64,000 bases of DNA from the NCBI RefSeq assembly GCF_027587205.1, contig NZ_JAPDOD010000002.1:372001-436000 (forward strand). The letters run 5' to 3'. Made by a program: the position numbers and the translations under genes. The stretch comes from Solirubrobacter ginsenosidimutans. Lineage in GTDB: Bacteria > Actinomycetota > Thermoleophilia > Solirubrobacterales > Solirubrobacteraceae. A model generated the notes under the pieces. That model saw only the letters and a list, made by a program, of their open reading frames with translations, searched no databases and was not told the origin of the DNA. This document shows, one piece after another, positions 8,133-16,923 of this stretch (positions are counted from its first letter, which is position 1; every line of letters starts with the position of its first letter).

Positions 8133-9181
8133 AACTTCCTCCCCGCAGCAAGGGCCGGCGGGATGTCCGCCTGCCGTCCCAGCAGTTGATCGGCCACGAG
8201 CCGGCTCGAAGCCGGCCCCAGCGTGATCCCCCACGCCCCGTGGCCGCTCGCGATCACGAGTCCCTCCACCTCCGGGAGGGGCCCGAGTAGCGGCCAACCG
8301 TCCTCCGAAGACGGCCGCGCGCATGCCCGCAATCCTCTCGGCCTGACCCCCTCCAGTGCCGGGAGGAAGCGGGTGGCGTTCCTCATGATCTCCGGAGCCA
8401 CCGCCTCCGCGTCTGGCTTGTCCCGGGTGAACGTCGACCCGATGGCCGAGATGCCGCGAGCCGTGACCGCCGAGAACAGCGTCGCCGGCGGACCCGCCTC
8501 GCTCGTCAGCACGTCGATCCCGGCCTCCTCGAGCACATGCGTCGGCGCGCCCGGCAGCTCGAACTCGACCACGACGCCCCACAGCGGCGAGATCGCGTCA
8601 ACCGGCGTCCATGGGCCTGCGGCGATGGCGACCGCGCCCGCCGGGTGATGCGTGTCGCCGATCGTCACACCGGTCGCGCGGCCGTGCTCCACGTGCGCGA
8701 ACGCGGCCTCGCCGACGCGCAGCTGCGCACCCGCCTCGTGGGCGCGCAGGGCGAAGGCGTTCGCCGCCGCGGCGGGCGGGACGGGGCGGCCGGTCTCCAG
8801 CCGCCAGGCGGTCAACCCCTCCGCGAGGGACGGCTCGAGCGCGCGCAGGTCGGCGCCTTCGAGGTAGGTCGGGTTCAGCTCGGGAAACGCGTCGGGCTTC
8901 GCGCTCGGCTCCTCTGAGAGCAGCAGCAGACCCACGTGGTCCGCGGGGAACGTGAAGCCGCGGCCGAGCGTCCGGTAGTGCTCGAGCGACTCCTCGTAGA
9001 GGCCGGCGAGCTGCGCGTCGAGCGGGTGCTGGACGACGCCGGAGTTGCGCCCGGACGCGCCCGCGGCGATCGCCTCGCGCTCGTAGAGGACGACGGACGC
9101 ACCCGCCTCGGCGAGGAACGCCGCGAGCGAGCAGCCGACGATCCCGCCGCCGATGACGGCGAAGTCGGGCGCGCCGCTCAC
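8129..9181 (-). CDS. FAD-dependent glycine/D-amino-acid oxidase (DAO) family protein
   Basis: This 350-aa flavoprotein has the DAO fold. The FAD-binding Rossmann motif is at the N-terminus (FAVIGGGIVGCSLAAFLAE), then ASGRNSGVVQHPLD, a central substrate domain, and a C-terminal FAD-contacting GLVIASGHGAWGITLGPASS. It would oxidise an amine or amino acid, probably producing hydrogen peroxide, but the substrate is not readable. The GTG start at 9181 overlaps the stop of the MobA-like gene (GTGA). Kinase, MobA-like and oxidase genes thus form one overlapping minus-strand operon. Confidence 0.85.
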   Translation of the reverse strand: MSGAPDFAVIGGGIVGCSLAAFLAEAGASVVLYEREAIAAGASGRNSGVVQHPLDAQLAGLYEESLEHYRTLGRGFTFPADHVGLLLLSEEPSAKPDAFPELNPTYLEGADLRALEPSLAEGLTAWRLETGRPVPPAAAANAFALRAHEAGAQLRVGEAAFAHVEHGRATGVTIGDTHHPAGAVAIAAGPWTPVDAISPLWGVVVEFELPGAPTHVLEEAGIDVLTSEAGPPATLFSAVTARGISAIGSTFTRDKPDAEAVAPEIMRNATRFLPALEGVRPRGLRACARPSSEDGWPLLGPLPEVEGLVIASGHGAWGITLGPASSRLVADQLLGRQADIPPALAAGRKF

Positions 9182-9741
9182 GGCTGCGCCTCGCGAGCGT
9201 CGAGTCTCTCGAGTACAGCGCGAGAAAGTCGACGCTCGGCGGCTGCGAGGGCCTCCGGCGTGTTCACGCTCGCGACGAGTTGCGGGTCGACGTCGAGGCG
9301 CGGCGGCGCGAGGCGGGCGAGCGTGCGGCGCAGGCCGGCCTCCTCCGTCAGCGCCTCGCGCAGGACCGGCAGTTGCGCCGGGTCGTAGTAGCCCGGGAAC
9401 GGGTCGTACTCGCCGTTCACAGACGCCACCGCGCGCGCCGCCATCAGCGCGGACAGCAGCTCGCCCGTCACCCACGGCTGGTCGCAGGCGACGGCGACGC
9501 ACGGCCCACGTTCGAGCGCGGTCACCAGGCCCGTCAGCGGATGAAACGGCTCGTCCGGCTCGATCCAGACGGGCACGTCGAGCGGCGGCAGGACCGTGTC
9601 GCGCTTCGCCACCACGACCGGCTCGAACCCGCTCGCCGCCCGCAGAACCCGCGCGAGGAGCGGTTCACCACCGAGTACCGCGGTTGGCTTGGCGCCGCCG
9701 AGCCGGCTCCCGCGCCCACCCGCCAGCACCGCGACGATCAC
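9178..9741 (-). CDS. MobA-like NTP transferase (molybdenum cofactor guanylyltransferase-like)
   Basis: This 187-aa protein shows the nucleotidyltransferase start VAVLAGGRGSRLGGAKPTAVLGG, with the Lys of GxxxRxGxxK, then VACDQPWVTGELL and VNGEYDPFPGYYDP. It resembles MobA, which transfers GMP to molybdopterin, and MocA-like cytidylyltransferases. The exact cofactor is not settled. No other Mo-cofactor gene lies nearby, although the flavin oxidase downstream overlaps it. GTG 9741 overlaps the kinase stop (GTGA). The last 15 codons lie within a REP-like palindrome found again at 53126, so the C-terminus may have been altered by repeat insertion. Confidence 0.75.
   Translation of the reverse strand: MIVAVLAGGRGSRLGGAKPTAVLGGEPLLARVLRAASGFEPVVVAKRDTVLPPLDVPVWIEPDEPFHPLTGLVTALERGPCVAVACDQPWVTGELLSALMAARAVASVNGEYDPFPGYYDPAQLPVLREALTEEAGLRRTLARLAPPRLDVDPQLVASVNTPEALAAAERRLSRAVLERLDAREAQP
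9193..9239. repeat. REP-like 47-bp palindromic repeat, copy 1
   Basis: The outer arms GCGAGCGTCGA and TCGACGCTCGG flank a partly paired centre. The copy at 53126-53172 has the same length, with about 38 of 47 bases identical and the outer arms nearly unchanged. This copy is inside the 3' end of the mobA-like gene. Confidence 0.6.
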
Positions 9742-10997
9742 GCGCCGACGGCGTCCGCGCCCAGCAGTTTGCGCAACTTGACCTGCAGTTGCAGCGGGGA
9801 GAACGGCGTCGAGAGACGCTCGTCCGCGCCCGCGGCGCGCGGGTCGCGACCCGCGGACTCGTCGACCACCAGCAAAAGCTTCGAGTCCCGCGTCAGCGGG
9901 TCCGCCCGCAGCGCGCCGACGATCTCGGCGGCGCCGAGGATCACGAGATCGGGCCGTGCGTCGCGCGCCGCGTCCAACGCGCCCGCGCTGGCGGCCTCGC
10001 GCATGTCCACCCGCCCACCCAGCGCGACGTGGGCGATCGCGCGCGTCGAGGCGTCGACCCCCGCGAGCAGGACGCGCGAGCGGCGCGCGTCGCGGACCTC
10101 CTCCAGCGGCGCGCCGGTGGTGCTCGCGCGCCGCGGCGGGAGCGTCTCGGAGAGCGGTCCGGCGGACTCGACGACCGCCTTCGCCGCGGCCATCAGCTCC
10201 GAGCAGGTCTGAAAGCGCCGGTCCGGGTTCTTGTCGAGCGCCTTCGCGATCACGTCGTCGAAGCCGTCCGGCAGTTCCGGGCGCACGCGTGACGGGCGCG
10301 GCGGCGGCTCCGACAGGTGCGCGTAGATGACGGCCACGTCGGTGTCGCGCTCGTACGGCATCCGTCCCGTCAGGCAGTGGAAGAGCACGCAGCCGAGCGA
10401 GTAGACGTCGCTGCGCGCGGTCACCTCGCGACCTTCGATCTGCTCGGGCGCGACGTAGTGGATCGTCCCGACGACGTCGCCCGCCATCGTGACCTGGGTG
10501 CCGCCGAGGCGTTTGGTCAGCCCGAAGTCGGTCAGGTACGCGTTGCGGCCCTCGATCAGCACGTTGGCCGGTTTGACGTCACGGTGGATCAGGCCACGTT
10601 CGTGGGCGGCGTCGAGGGCGTCGCCGATCTGGCGGCAGACGTCGATCGCCCGGTAGGGCTTCAGGCGGCCGTCGGTGGCGAGGATCCGCGCGAGGTCCGA
10701 GCCCTCGATGAATTGCATCGCCAGATACAGCGTGCCGTCGACCTCGCCGGCGTCGTAGACGGTGACGATGCTCGGGTGCGTCAGCGCCGCCGCGACGCGC
10801 GCCTCGCGCGAGAAGCGCTCGCGGAAGCCCGAGGACTCCGCGAGGTCGGGCGCGATCACCTTCAAAGCCGCCACACGCTCGAGGCTCAGATGGTGCGCGC
10901 GATAGACGACACCCATCCCCCCGCGGCCGATGCGCGAGTCGATCCGGTAACCGGCGATGACGGAGCCGATCCGCCGGTCGTCGCTCGCGTCCGCCAT
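9738..10997 (-). CDS. Serine/threonine protein kinase fused to a receiver-like domain
   Basis: This 419-aa Hanks-type kinase has an intact catalytic domain: glycine loop GRGGMG (24-29), Lys46 in AALKV, HRDVKPAN (138-145), DFG (157-159) and APEQIEGREVTARSDVYSLG. There is no transmembrane segment, so it is cytosolic. After about residue 300 comes a domain with the receiver rhythm (RSRVLLAGVD; RPDLVILGAAE; LLLVVDES; STPFSPLQL). The phospho-acceptor Asp is replaced by Gly and the conserved Lys by Thr, so it is a pseudo-receiver. The gene starts 13 bp from the divergent HD-GYP gene and ends overlapping the MobA-like gene. Confidence 0.9.
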   Translation of the reverse strand: MADASDDRRIGSVIAGYRIDSRIGRGGMGVVYRAHHLSLERVAALKVIAPDLAESSGFRERFSREARVAAALTHPSIVTVYDAGEVDGTLYLAMQFIEGSDLARILATDGRLKPYRAIDVCRQIGDALDAAHERGLIHRDVKPANVLIEGRNAYLTDFGLTKRLGGTQVTMAGDVVGTIHYVAPEQIEGREVTARSDVYSLGCVLFHCLTGRMPYERDTDVAVIYAHLSEPPPRPSRVRPELPDGFDDVIAKALDKNPDRRFQTCSELMAAAKAVVESAGPLSETLPPRRASTTGAPLEEVRDARRSRVLLAGVDASTRAIAHVALGGRVDMREAASAGALDAARDARPDLVILGAAEIVGALRADPLTRDSKLLLVVDESAGRDPRAAGADERLSTPFSPLQLQVKLRKLLGADAVGA

Positions 10998-11010
10998 GAT
11001 GCGGTCCAGT

Positions 11011-11979
11011 ATGGACGACGCCGACGCGCTCGCGGGCCTGAGGTTGCTCGTTGCCGGCGGGGACCTCGCGGCCGTCCAGGCGGCGCAGACCCGGCTGGCC
11101 GAGCTCGGAGCCGACGCGACGGCGCTGGCGGGCGACGTCGAAGCCCTCGCCCGAGCAGCCATCGCGTCGCCGCCCGCGGCCATCGTCGTCGTCGACGCGA
11201 CCGAGTCCCGGCTGCGTGACCGGCTGGACCCGTTCGACCTCAAACAGGGCCCTGCCGTGATCGGCCTGAACGCGATCGTCGCCGCCGACGAGCAGCTCGG
11301 CGCGGTCGCCGCCGGCCGCCTGCGCGCGGTCATCGGCCAGCGCGGTCTGCGGGCGCGGATGGCCGAGCTGGAGGCCGCGCTCGCGGCCCAGGCCCTCACC
11401 CGCCGTCGCGACGCCGCGGCGGCGCAGGAGGAGCTCCTGCAACGGCTCCTGCGCGCCGCCGAATACCGCGACGACAACACGCACGAGCACACCCAGCGCG
11501 TCGCCGACCTCGCCGCCGGCCTCGCCCGCGAGCTCTCGCTGCCGGATCGCCAGGTCGCGCTGGTCCATCGCGCGGCGCCGCTGCACGACATCGGCAAGAT
11601 CGCGATCCCGGACTCGATCCTGCTCAAGCCTGGACGTTTGACCGATGAGGAATTCGAGGTCGTGAAGACCCACGCGGTGCTCGGTGCGCGGGTCCTCCAA
11701 AAGGGGGACTCCGACGTCATTCAGACCGCCGAGGCGATCGCCCGCCACCACCACGAGCGCTGGGACGGCGGCGGCTATCCAGGTGGCCTGTCAGGCGAAG
11801 CGATCCCCATGCCGGCGCGGCTCGTGCACCTCGCCGACGTCTTCGACGTGCTCGTCCACGAGCGTCCGTACAAGGAGTCGTGGACGGTCGAGGCGGCGGT
11901 CGAGGAGATCGAGCGTGGTTCGGGCTCTGACTTCGACCCGGCGGTGGTCCGCGCGTTCCTGCGCTCGATTGACGCGTAG
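11011..11979 (+). CDS. HD-GYP domain protein with N-terminal receiver-like domain (putative c-di-GMP phosphodiesterase)
   Basis: This 322-aa protein carries the HD-GYP signature: HTQRVADLAAGLARELSL, HDIGK (192-196), HAVLGARVL, and HHERWDGGGYPGGLSG (about 247-262). HD-GYP enzymes hydrolyse cyclic-di-GMP. The first 110 residues look like a degenerate receiver (LRLLVAGGDLAAVQAA; AIVVVDATES), followed by a coiled-coil linker (RARMAELEAALAAQAL). ATG 11011 lies only 13 bp from the kinase start on the other strand, so the promoters must overlap each other's coding sequence. Both partners carry receiver-like domains, which suggests joint function (inference). Confidence 0.88.
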   Translation: MDDADALAGLRLLVAGGDLAAVQAAQTRLAELGADATALAGDVEALARAAIASPPAAIVVVDATESRLRDRLDPFDLKQGPAVIGLNAIVAADEQLGAVAAGRLRAVIGQRGLRARMAELEAALAAQALTRRRDAAAAQEELLQRLLRAAEYRDDNTHEHTQRVADLAAGLARELSLPDRQVALVHRAAPLHDIGKIAIPDSILLKPGRLTDEEFEVVKTHAVLGARVLQKGDSDVIQTAEAIARHHHERWDGGGYPGGLSGEAIPMPARLVHLADVFDVLVHERPYKESWTVEAAVEEIERGSGSDFDPAVVRAFLRSIDA

Positions 11980-12018
11980 ACGCTCCAGCTTCTGAGCCGG
12001 CTGCCGATTACGGGGAGC

Positions 12019-15000
12019 GTGAGCCCTCGGATTCGCATATTCCTCGTCGCCTTCGCCGTCCTGATCTTCGCCGTTCCCACCGCGCAGGCCCTCGCTTCGC
12101 CGTTCTCGGTTCCGAGCACGTGCACCTCCGCGGCCGGTCCGTACGCGCTCGGCTCCGATGACATCGCCCCGTCCAGCGCCTGGCAGCAGGGCACCGCGGG
12201 CACCGTCTCGGTCCCGCTGGCCGGCACGGGCGTCGACAAGTGGGAATGGAAGATCGACTGCGGCAGCACGCAGACCGGGACGACCGGGAGCATCGCGATC
12301 ACCGGCGACGGCACGCACATCCTCAGCCACCGCGCGCAGGACTCGGGTGGCGGGTCGTGGACGCCGTGGGTCGACGACACGGTCAGGATCGACCACGGAA
12401 TCCCGACCAACACGAGCGCGCCGCTCACCGGCTGGGTCCGCGGGCCCTACAACTTCACGGTCACCGGCACCGACACGCTCTCCCCGGTCACCTACGAGTG
12501 GCGCGACGGCAGCACCGGCCCGTTCACCACGGGCAACGTCGCGACCGTCACCGGCACAGGCACCCATACCTTCTACACCGCGGTCGTGGACGCCGCGGGC
12601 AACCGCAACGAGGTGCCGCACACGATCAAGGTCGACGGCACCGCCCCGACCGACTCGACGACGGCGCCCACCGGCTGGCAGCACAACACCGTCGACATCA
12701 CCGTCGCGGGCTCCGACGCCGAGTCCGGGATCTCCTACGTCCAATGGGACGTTGACGGCGTGGTCAACTCCGGCGCCATCGGCGTCGTGCTGCACATCAC
12801 CCAGCAGGGCACGCACACGGTCAAGACGCGGATCGTCGACAACGCCGGCAACGACTCCGGCTGGACGACCCACATCGTGCAGGTCGACATCAACGGCCCG
12901 ACCGACACCACCTCGGTCCCGTCGGGCTGGGTGCAGACCGGCACGGTCAACGTCAACGTCTCCGGCACCGACCTCAACGGCTCGGGCATCACCCGCATCC
13001 AGTGGGACCTCGACAACAACGCGAGCTCGGGCGACGTCGCGGGCGCCGGCCCGGTCCCGGTCGCCGTCACCGGTGACGGCGTGCACACGCTCAAGACGCG
13101 CATCACCGACGCGATGGGCGACGTGAGCGGGTGGAACACGTACGCGATCAAGATCGACACGGTCAACCCGACCGACACGACCAGCGTGTCCTCAGGCTGG
13201 CAGCCGCAGACCTCGATGCAGGTGACCATCCAGGGCACCGACGCCCACTCGGGCATCGACTACATCGAGTACAAGCTCGACGGCGTCGTCGGCACGTCCA
13301 ACGGCACCGCCACGCAGGTCGTCAACGTCACCGGCCAGGGCGAGCACACGGTCGAGACCCGCGTCGTCGACAAGGCCGGCAACACGAGCCCGTGGACCGC
13401 GCGCTACGTCCGCCTCGACGCCACCTCGCCCGACAACGTCACGCCCGTGATCGGCTCGACCGGCTGGCGCACCACCTCCTACTCGGTCGTCCTCAACGGC
13501 ACCGACTCGCTCTCCGGCATCGACTCCGTCTACTGGAAGGTCGACAACGGCGTCGAGCACTCGGGCACCGTCTCGATCGAGACCGCCACGGTGAGCGGGA
13601 ACGGCATCCACGTCCTGCAGACGCGCGTCAAGGACGTCGCCGGCAACTTCTCCGGCTGGCGCTCGGAGACGGTCAAGATCGACAACGTCGCCCCGACCGA
13701 CACCACCAACCTCCCCTCCGGTGCCGTCCCGAACGGCCGCAAGATCCCGGTCACCGGCACCGACGCGGACTCCGGCTTCGGGAGCGTCGAGTGGCAGCTC
13801 GACAGCGACGAGGTCAAGACCATCACGCAGGCCACGATCCTCGGCTCCAACGGCGCCCACACGCTCAAGACGCGCGTCCAGGACAACGCCGGCAACTGGA
13901 GCAACTGGCGTACCGCGTCGTTCACGATCAACGCGAACCTCCCGATGGAGGACACCGACCCGCCGGTCGACACCACCTCGATCCCGACGAACTGGCGCAC
14001 CGCCGCGTACACGGCGACCGTGTCCGGCGACGACAACGGCGGCACCGGAGTCGACTACATCGAGTGGCGCGTCGACGGCTCGGCGATCGACAGCGGCCCG
14101 GACGGCAGCACCTTCACGGTCTCCAGCGACGGCGAGCACGAGGTCGAGACGCGGGTCTGGGACCTCGCCCACAACCACAGCGAGTGGCGCACGCAGACGC
14201 TGAACATCGACCGCACCCAGCCCGTCATCACGACGACCGTCCCGGCCGCATGGACCGACACCCGCGTCGTGACGCTGAGCGCGACCGACGCGACCTCTGG
14301 CGTGGACCACATCGAGTACACGATCGACAACGGGCCGACCCAGACGATCAACGCCGCGAGCGGCAGCTTCACGCTCTCCGGCGAGGGCGACTTCACGATC
14401 AAGCAGCGCGTCTACGACGTCGCCGGCCAGGTCACCACGTGGAGCCAGTTCCACTACAAGATCGACACCGTCGACCCGATCAACACGACCGTTCCCGCGC
14501 CGACCGCGTGGCAGACGACGACGCTCTCGCTCGACCTCACGGGCACCGACGCGGCGTCCGGCTACGACCACGGCGAGTGGCGCGTCGACGGCGGCGCGAT
14601 CCACTCGGGCACGACCGCGACGGTCTCCACCCAGGGCACGCAGACGCTCGAGACGCGCATCGTCGACGTCGCCGGCAACGTGTCGGCGTGGAACACCGAG
14701 ACGATCAAGATCGACGCCGTGCGGCCGGTCAATACCACGCCGCGCCCGAGCTCCGCCTGGAGCAAGACGGACTACGCGACGACCATCACCGGCACCGACG
14801 CGAGCCCCGGGTCGGGCATCAGCCGCACCGAGTACAAGCTCGACGGCGGGGCGGTCGTGACGACGCCTGGCGTGTCGATCGCCACTGAGGGCGGCCACGC
14901 GCTCCTGAGCCGTGTGGTCGACGCCGCGGGCAACGCGTCCGATTGGCGCGTCGACGAGATCGGCATCGACAAGGCCGCTCCGACGCTCGCCGTCGACTGT

Positions 15001-15834
15001 GGGTCCGAGGCGTGGCGCAACTCGCCGGCGACCTGCACGGTGTCCGGCTCGGGCGGCGCGTCCGGCCTGCCGACGCTGACCGGCCAGATCGGCTCGGGCT
15101 CGGTCAGCGCGGTGATCGGCGGCGCCTACGCGGTCGACGCCGACGGCGCCCTGACGATCAACTTCCGCGCCGTCGACGGCGCCGGCAACGAGCGCCTCGC
15201 CTCCGCCAAGGTCAACATCGACCACACCTCGCCTTCGCCTGCCGTGACGTGCAGCCCGGGCGCGGGGACGACCTGGTTCTGCATCGCCTCCGCGGTGGAT
15301 TCGCAGTCCGGCGTCGCCGCGCTCGCCTACTCGGTCGACGGCTCCACGCCGGTCGCCCCGGCGGCTGACGGCAGCTTCACCGTCAAGAAGGGCTCGGTCA
15401 CCGTCTACGCGAGCGACAACGCGGGCAACGGCGCCGCCTCGGCGCCCGTCTCGCTGGCGGATCGCACGCCGGCCCCGGTGAAGCCGGTCGACCCGCCGGC
15501 CCCGCGCGTGCACAGCGAATCGGTGCTCCTGCGTAAGGGCGGCGCAATCGCCTTGCGCCTGGTCGGGCAGCTCTCGCTCTCAACGCTCGATTCCGCGACC
15601 ACGGTCGATCTGCGGCCGCTGGCGATCGGCAAGGGCAACTTCCAGTTCGTCCTGAAGATCAAGACCGGCAAGAAGACCAAGACGGTCACCAAGACCCAGG
15701 CGATCAAGACCGGCTACTCGACCCGCATCCAGGTCAAGCTCGGGGCGGTCACGAACGCCACGGTGACGCTCACGGTCCGCAGGAAGTCCGGCAAGAGCTG
15801 GGCGACCTACGCCGGCAGCACCGTCAAGCTCTGA
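12019..15834 (+). CDS. Large secreted protein with tandem Ig-like/OmpL47-type repeats
   Basis: This 1271-aa protein starts with GTG and a signal peptide (IFLVAFAVLIFAVPTAQALA). It is followed by about 13 repeats of roughly 85-100 residues. Each runs TDTT.P.GW at its start, then SGTD..SGI, a W.VDG.. hairpin, G.HT..TRV.D.AGN, and ends .V.ID...P. This matches beta-sandwich repeats annotated as OmpL47-type or Ig-like in actinobacterial surface proteins. The last two repeats are diverged and contain paired cysteines. The C-terminus (about 110 residues) is Lys/Thr-rich (KIKTGKKTKTVTKT) with no sortase motif or membrane anchor. It is probably an extracellular adhesin or matrix protein; the ligand is unknown. 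Confidence 0.85.
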   Translation: MSPRIRIFLVAFAVLIFAVPTAQALASPFSVPSTCTSAAGPYALGSDDIAPSSAWQQGTAGTVSVPLAGTGVDKWEWKIDCGSTQTGTTGSIAITGDGTHILSHRAQDSGGGSWTPWVDDTVRIDHGIPTNTSAPLTGWVRGPYNFTVTGTDTLSPVTYEWRDGSTGPFTTGNVATVTGTGTHTFYTAVVDAAGNRNEVPHTIKVDGTAPTDSTTAPTGWQHNTVDITVAGSDAESGISYVQWDVDGVVNSGAIGVVLHITQQGTHTVKTRIVDNAGNDSGWTTHIVQVDINGPTDTTSVPSGWVQTGTVNVNVSGTDLNGSGITRIQWDLDNNASSGDVAGAGPVPVAVTGDGVHTLKTRITDAMGDVSGWNTYAIKIDTVNPTDTTSVSSGWQPQTSMQVTIQGTDAHSGIDYIEYKLDGVVGTSNGTATQVVNVTGQGEHTVETRVVDKAGNTSPWTARYVRLDATSPDNVTPVIGSTGWRTTSYSVVLNGTDSLSGIDSVYWKVDNGVEHSGTVSIETATVSGNGIHVLQTRVKDVAGNFSGWRSETVKIDNVAPTDTTNLPSGAVPNGRKIPVTGTDADSGFGSVEWQLDSDEVKTITQATILGSNGAHTLKTRVQDNAGNWSNWRTASFTINANLPMEDTDPPVDTTSIPTNWRTAAYTATVSGDDNGGTGVDYIEWRVDGSAIDSGPDGSTFTVSSDGEHEVETRVWDLAHNHSEWRTQTLNIDRTQPVITTTVPAAWTDTRVVTLSATDATSGVDHIEYTIDNGPTQTINAASGSFTLSGEGDFTIKQRVYDVAGQVTTWSQFHYKIDTVDPINTTVPAPTAWQTTTLSLDLTGTDAASGYDHGEWRVDGGAIHSGTTATVSTQGTQTLETRIVDVAGNVSAWNTETIKIDAVRPVNTTPRPSSAWSKTDYATTITGTDASPGSGISRTEYKLDGGAVVTTPGVSIATEGGHALLSRVVDAAGNASDWRVDEIGIDKAAPTLAVDCGSEAWRNSPATCTVSGSGGASGLPTLTGQIGSGSVSAVIGGAYAVDADGALTINFRAVDGAGNERLASAKVNIDHTSPSPAVTCSPGAGTTWFCIASAVDSQSGVAALAYSVDGSTPVAPAADGSFTVKKGSVTVYASDNAGNGAASAPVSLADRTPAPVKPVDPPAPRVHSESVLLRKGGAIALRLVGQLSLSTLDSATTVDLRPLAIGKGNFQFVLKIKTGKKTKTVTKTQAIKTGYSTRIQVKLGAVTNATVTLTVRRKSGKSWATYAGSTVKL

Positions 15835-15843
15835 CATCGCGGG

Positions 15844-15881
15844 TTGACGTTCCCCGCTCGCTTGCAACAATTGTGGCAAGC
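15844..15881 (+). promoter_or_regulatory. Promoter with overlapping 22-bp near-perfect palindrome
   Basis: TTGACG (15844-15849) and AACAAT (15866-15871) are spaced by 16 bp. GCTTGCAACAA/TTGTGGCAAGC (15860-15881) pairs at 10 of 11 positions and covers the -10 region, as a repressor operator would. It precedes the stress-protein gene at 15904. Confidence 0.55.
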
Positions 15882-15903
15882 AAGCCGAGGGAGCGTGTCC
15901 CGC

Positions 15904-16341
15904 ATGTCAGAAGAGGCCAAGGTTCTCGTCGTCGCCAACAAGACCGCCGCCACCCCGGCGCTGATCGAGGCGGTCCGTTCGAGGGCGGCCCGCGGCCCGG
16001 CCAGCTTCACCCTGCTGGTGCCGAACAGCGCCCACGGCCTGCACGCCCTCGTCGACCCTGAGGATCAGGGCCAGACCGAGGCCGAGGCGACGCTCGAGCT
16101 CGCACTCCCGTTGCTGGAGCGCGCCGCCGGCGGGACGGTCGAGGGCATGATCGGCGTGCCGGAGCCGCTGGCCGCGATCCAGGACGCGATCAACATCCAC
16201 GGCTTCGACGAGCTGATCATCTCGACGCTGCCGCAGCGGGTGTCGAAGTGGCTCAAGCTCGACCTGCCGTCGAAGTGCGCGGGGCTCGGGCTGCCGGTCA
16301 CGACCGTGATCGCCTCCAGCCGCGAGGGCGCGGTGGCCTAA
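15904..16341 (+). CDS. UspA-like nucleotide-binding fold protein
   Basis: This 145-aa protein has an alpha/beta sequence rhythm typical of universal-stress-type domains: KVLVVANKTAATPALIEAV, FTLLVPNSAHGL, MIGVPEPLAAIQDAINIHGFDELIISTLP and GLPVTTVIAS. The classical ATP loop GxxGx9GS is absent; a VSKWLKLDLPSKCAGLGLPV segment replaces it, so nucleotide binding is doubtful. ATG 15904 has a GAGGGAG ribosome site upstream. A bona fide Usp gene follows at 16479, with a tiny membrane ORF between. The promoter palindrome suggests dedicated repression. Confidence 0.75.
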   Translation: MSEEAKVLVVANKTAATPALIEAVRSRAARGPASFTLLVPNSAHGLHALVDPEDQGQTEAEATLELALPLLERAAGGTVEGMIGVPEPLAAIQDAINIHGFDELIISTLPQRVSKWLKLDLPSKCAGLGLPVTTVIASSREGAVA

Positions 16342-16355
16342 TAGCCTGAGGGGCC

Positions 16356-16439
16356 TTGAACCGCCTCTGGATCTGGATGCAGGTGATCATCGTGATCTGC
16401 GTGATCGCCAGCCTCATCATCGCGATCATCAAGCTCTGA
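16356..16439 (+). CDS. Small single-span membrane protein (27 aa)
   Basis: TTG 16356 opens a 27-codon frame ending TGA at 16437-16439. After NRLWIWMQ it is one hydrophobic helix (VIIVICVIASLIIAIIKL). The AGCCTGAGGGG upstream may serve as ribosome site. The gene is nested 14 bp after the Usp-like gene and 39 bp before the Usp gene, in the same direction, so it is probably co-transcribed. Translation is unproven, and the start could also be ATG 16377, giving 20 residues. Confidence 0.45.
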   Translation: MNRLWIWMQVIIVICVIASLIIAIIKL

Positions 16440-16478
16440 ACCGGCACGCCGGCCGTGTGAGCGGCCTATGATCGCGCC

Positions 16479-16922
16479 ATGTTCCGATCCATCGTCGTGG
16501 GTACTGACGGCTCGGACACGGCCGGCAAGGCCGTCGAAGAGGCGATCGATCTCGCCAAGGCCGTCGGCGCCGCGCTGTGCGTCGTCTCGGCGTACGAGCC
16601 CGTGCCCAAGGCCCGCCTGCGCGAGGAAGCGCGGCAGACGCCTTCGGACCTGCAGTGGATGGTCAACCCGCGCGAAGAGGTCGATCAGACCTTGAGCGAC
16701 GCCGCCGACCGCGTGCGCGCGACGGGAGTGGAGGTCGAGACCTTCGCCCGCGAGGGCGACCCGGCCGACGCGATCCTCGACGTCGCCGAGGAACGCGACG
16801 CCGATCTGATCATCGTGGGCAACAAGGGGATGACCGGCGCCCGGCGCTTCCTGCTCGGCTCGGTGCCGAACAAGGTCTCCCACCACGCTCCGTGCTCGGT
16901 CCTGATCATCAGGACCACGTAG
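16479..16922 (+). CDS. Universal stress protein
   Basis: This 147-aa UspA-family protein begins MFRSIVVGTDGSDTAGKAVE, with Asp10 at the adenine-binding position. It carries the ATP loop GNKGMTGARRFLLGSVPNKVSHHAPCSVLII near the C-terminus (G-2x-G-9x-G-S). It therefore should bind ATP and dimerise. Another Usp is encoded at 29210. The stop at 16922 is 1 bp from the convergent subtilase stop. Confidence 0.92.
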   Translation: MFRSIVVGTDGSDTAGKAVEEAIDLAKAVGAALCVVSAYEPVPKARLREEARQTPSDLQWMVNPREEVDQTLSDAADRVRATGVEVETFAREGDPADAILDVAEERDADLIIVGNKGMTGARRFLLGSVPNKVSHHAPCSVLIIRTT

Positions 16923-16923
16923 C

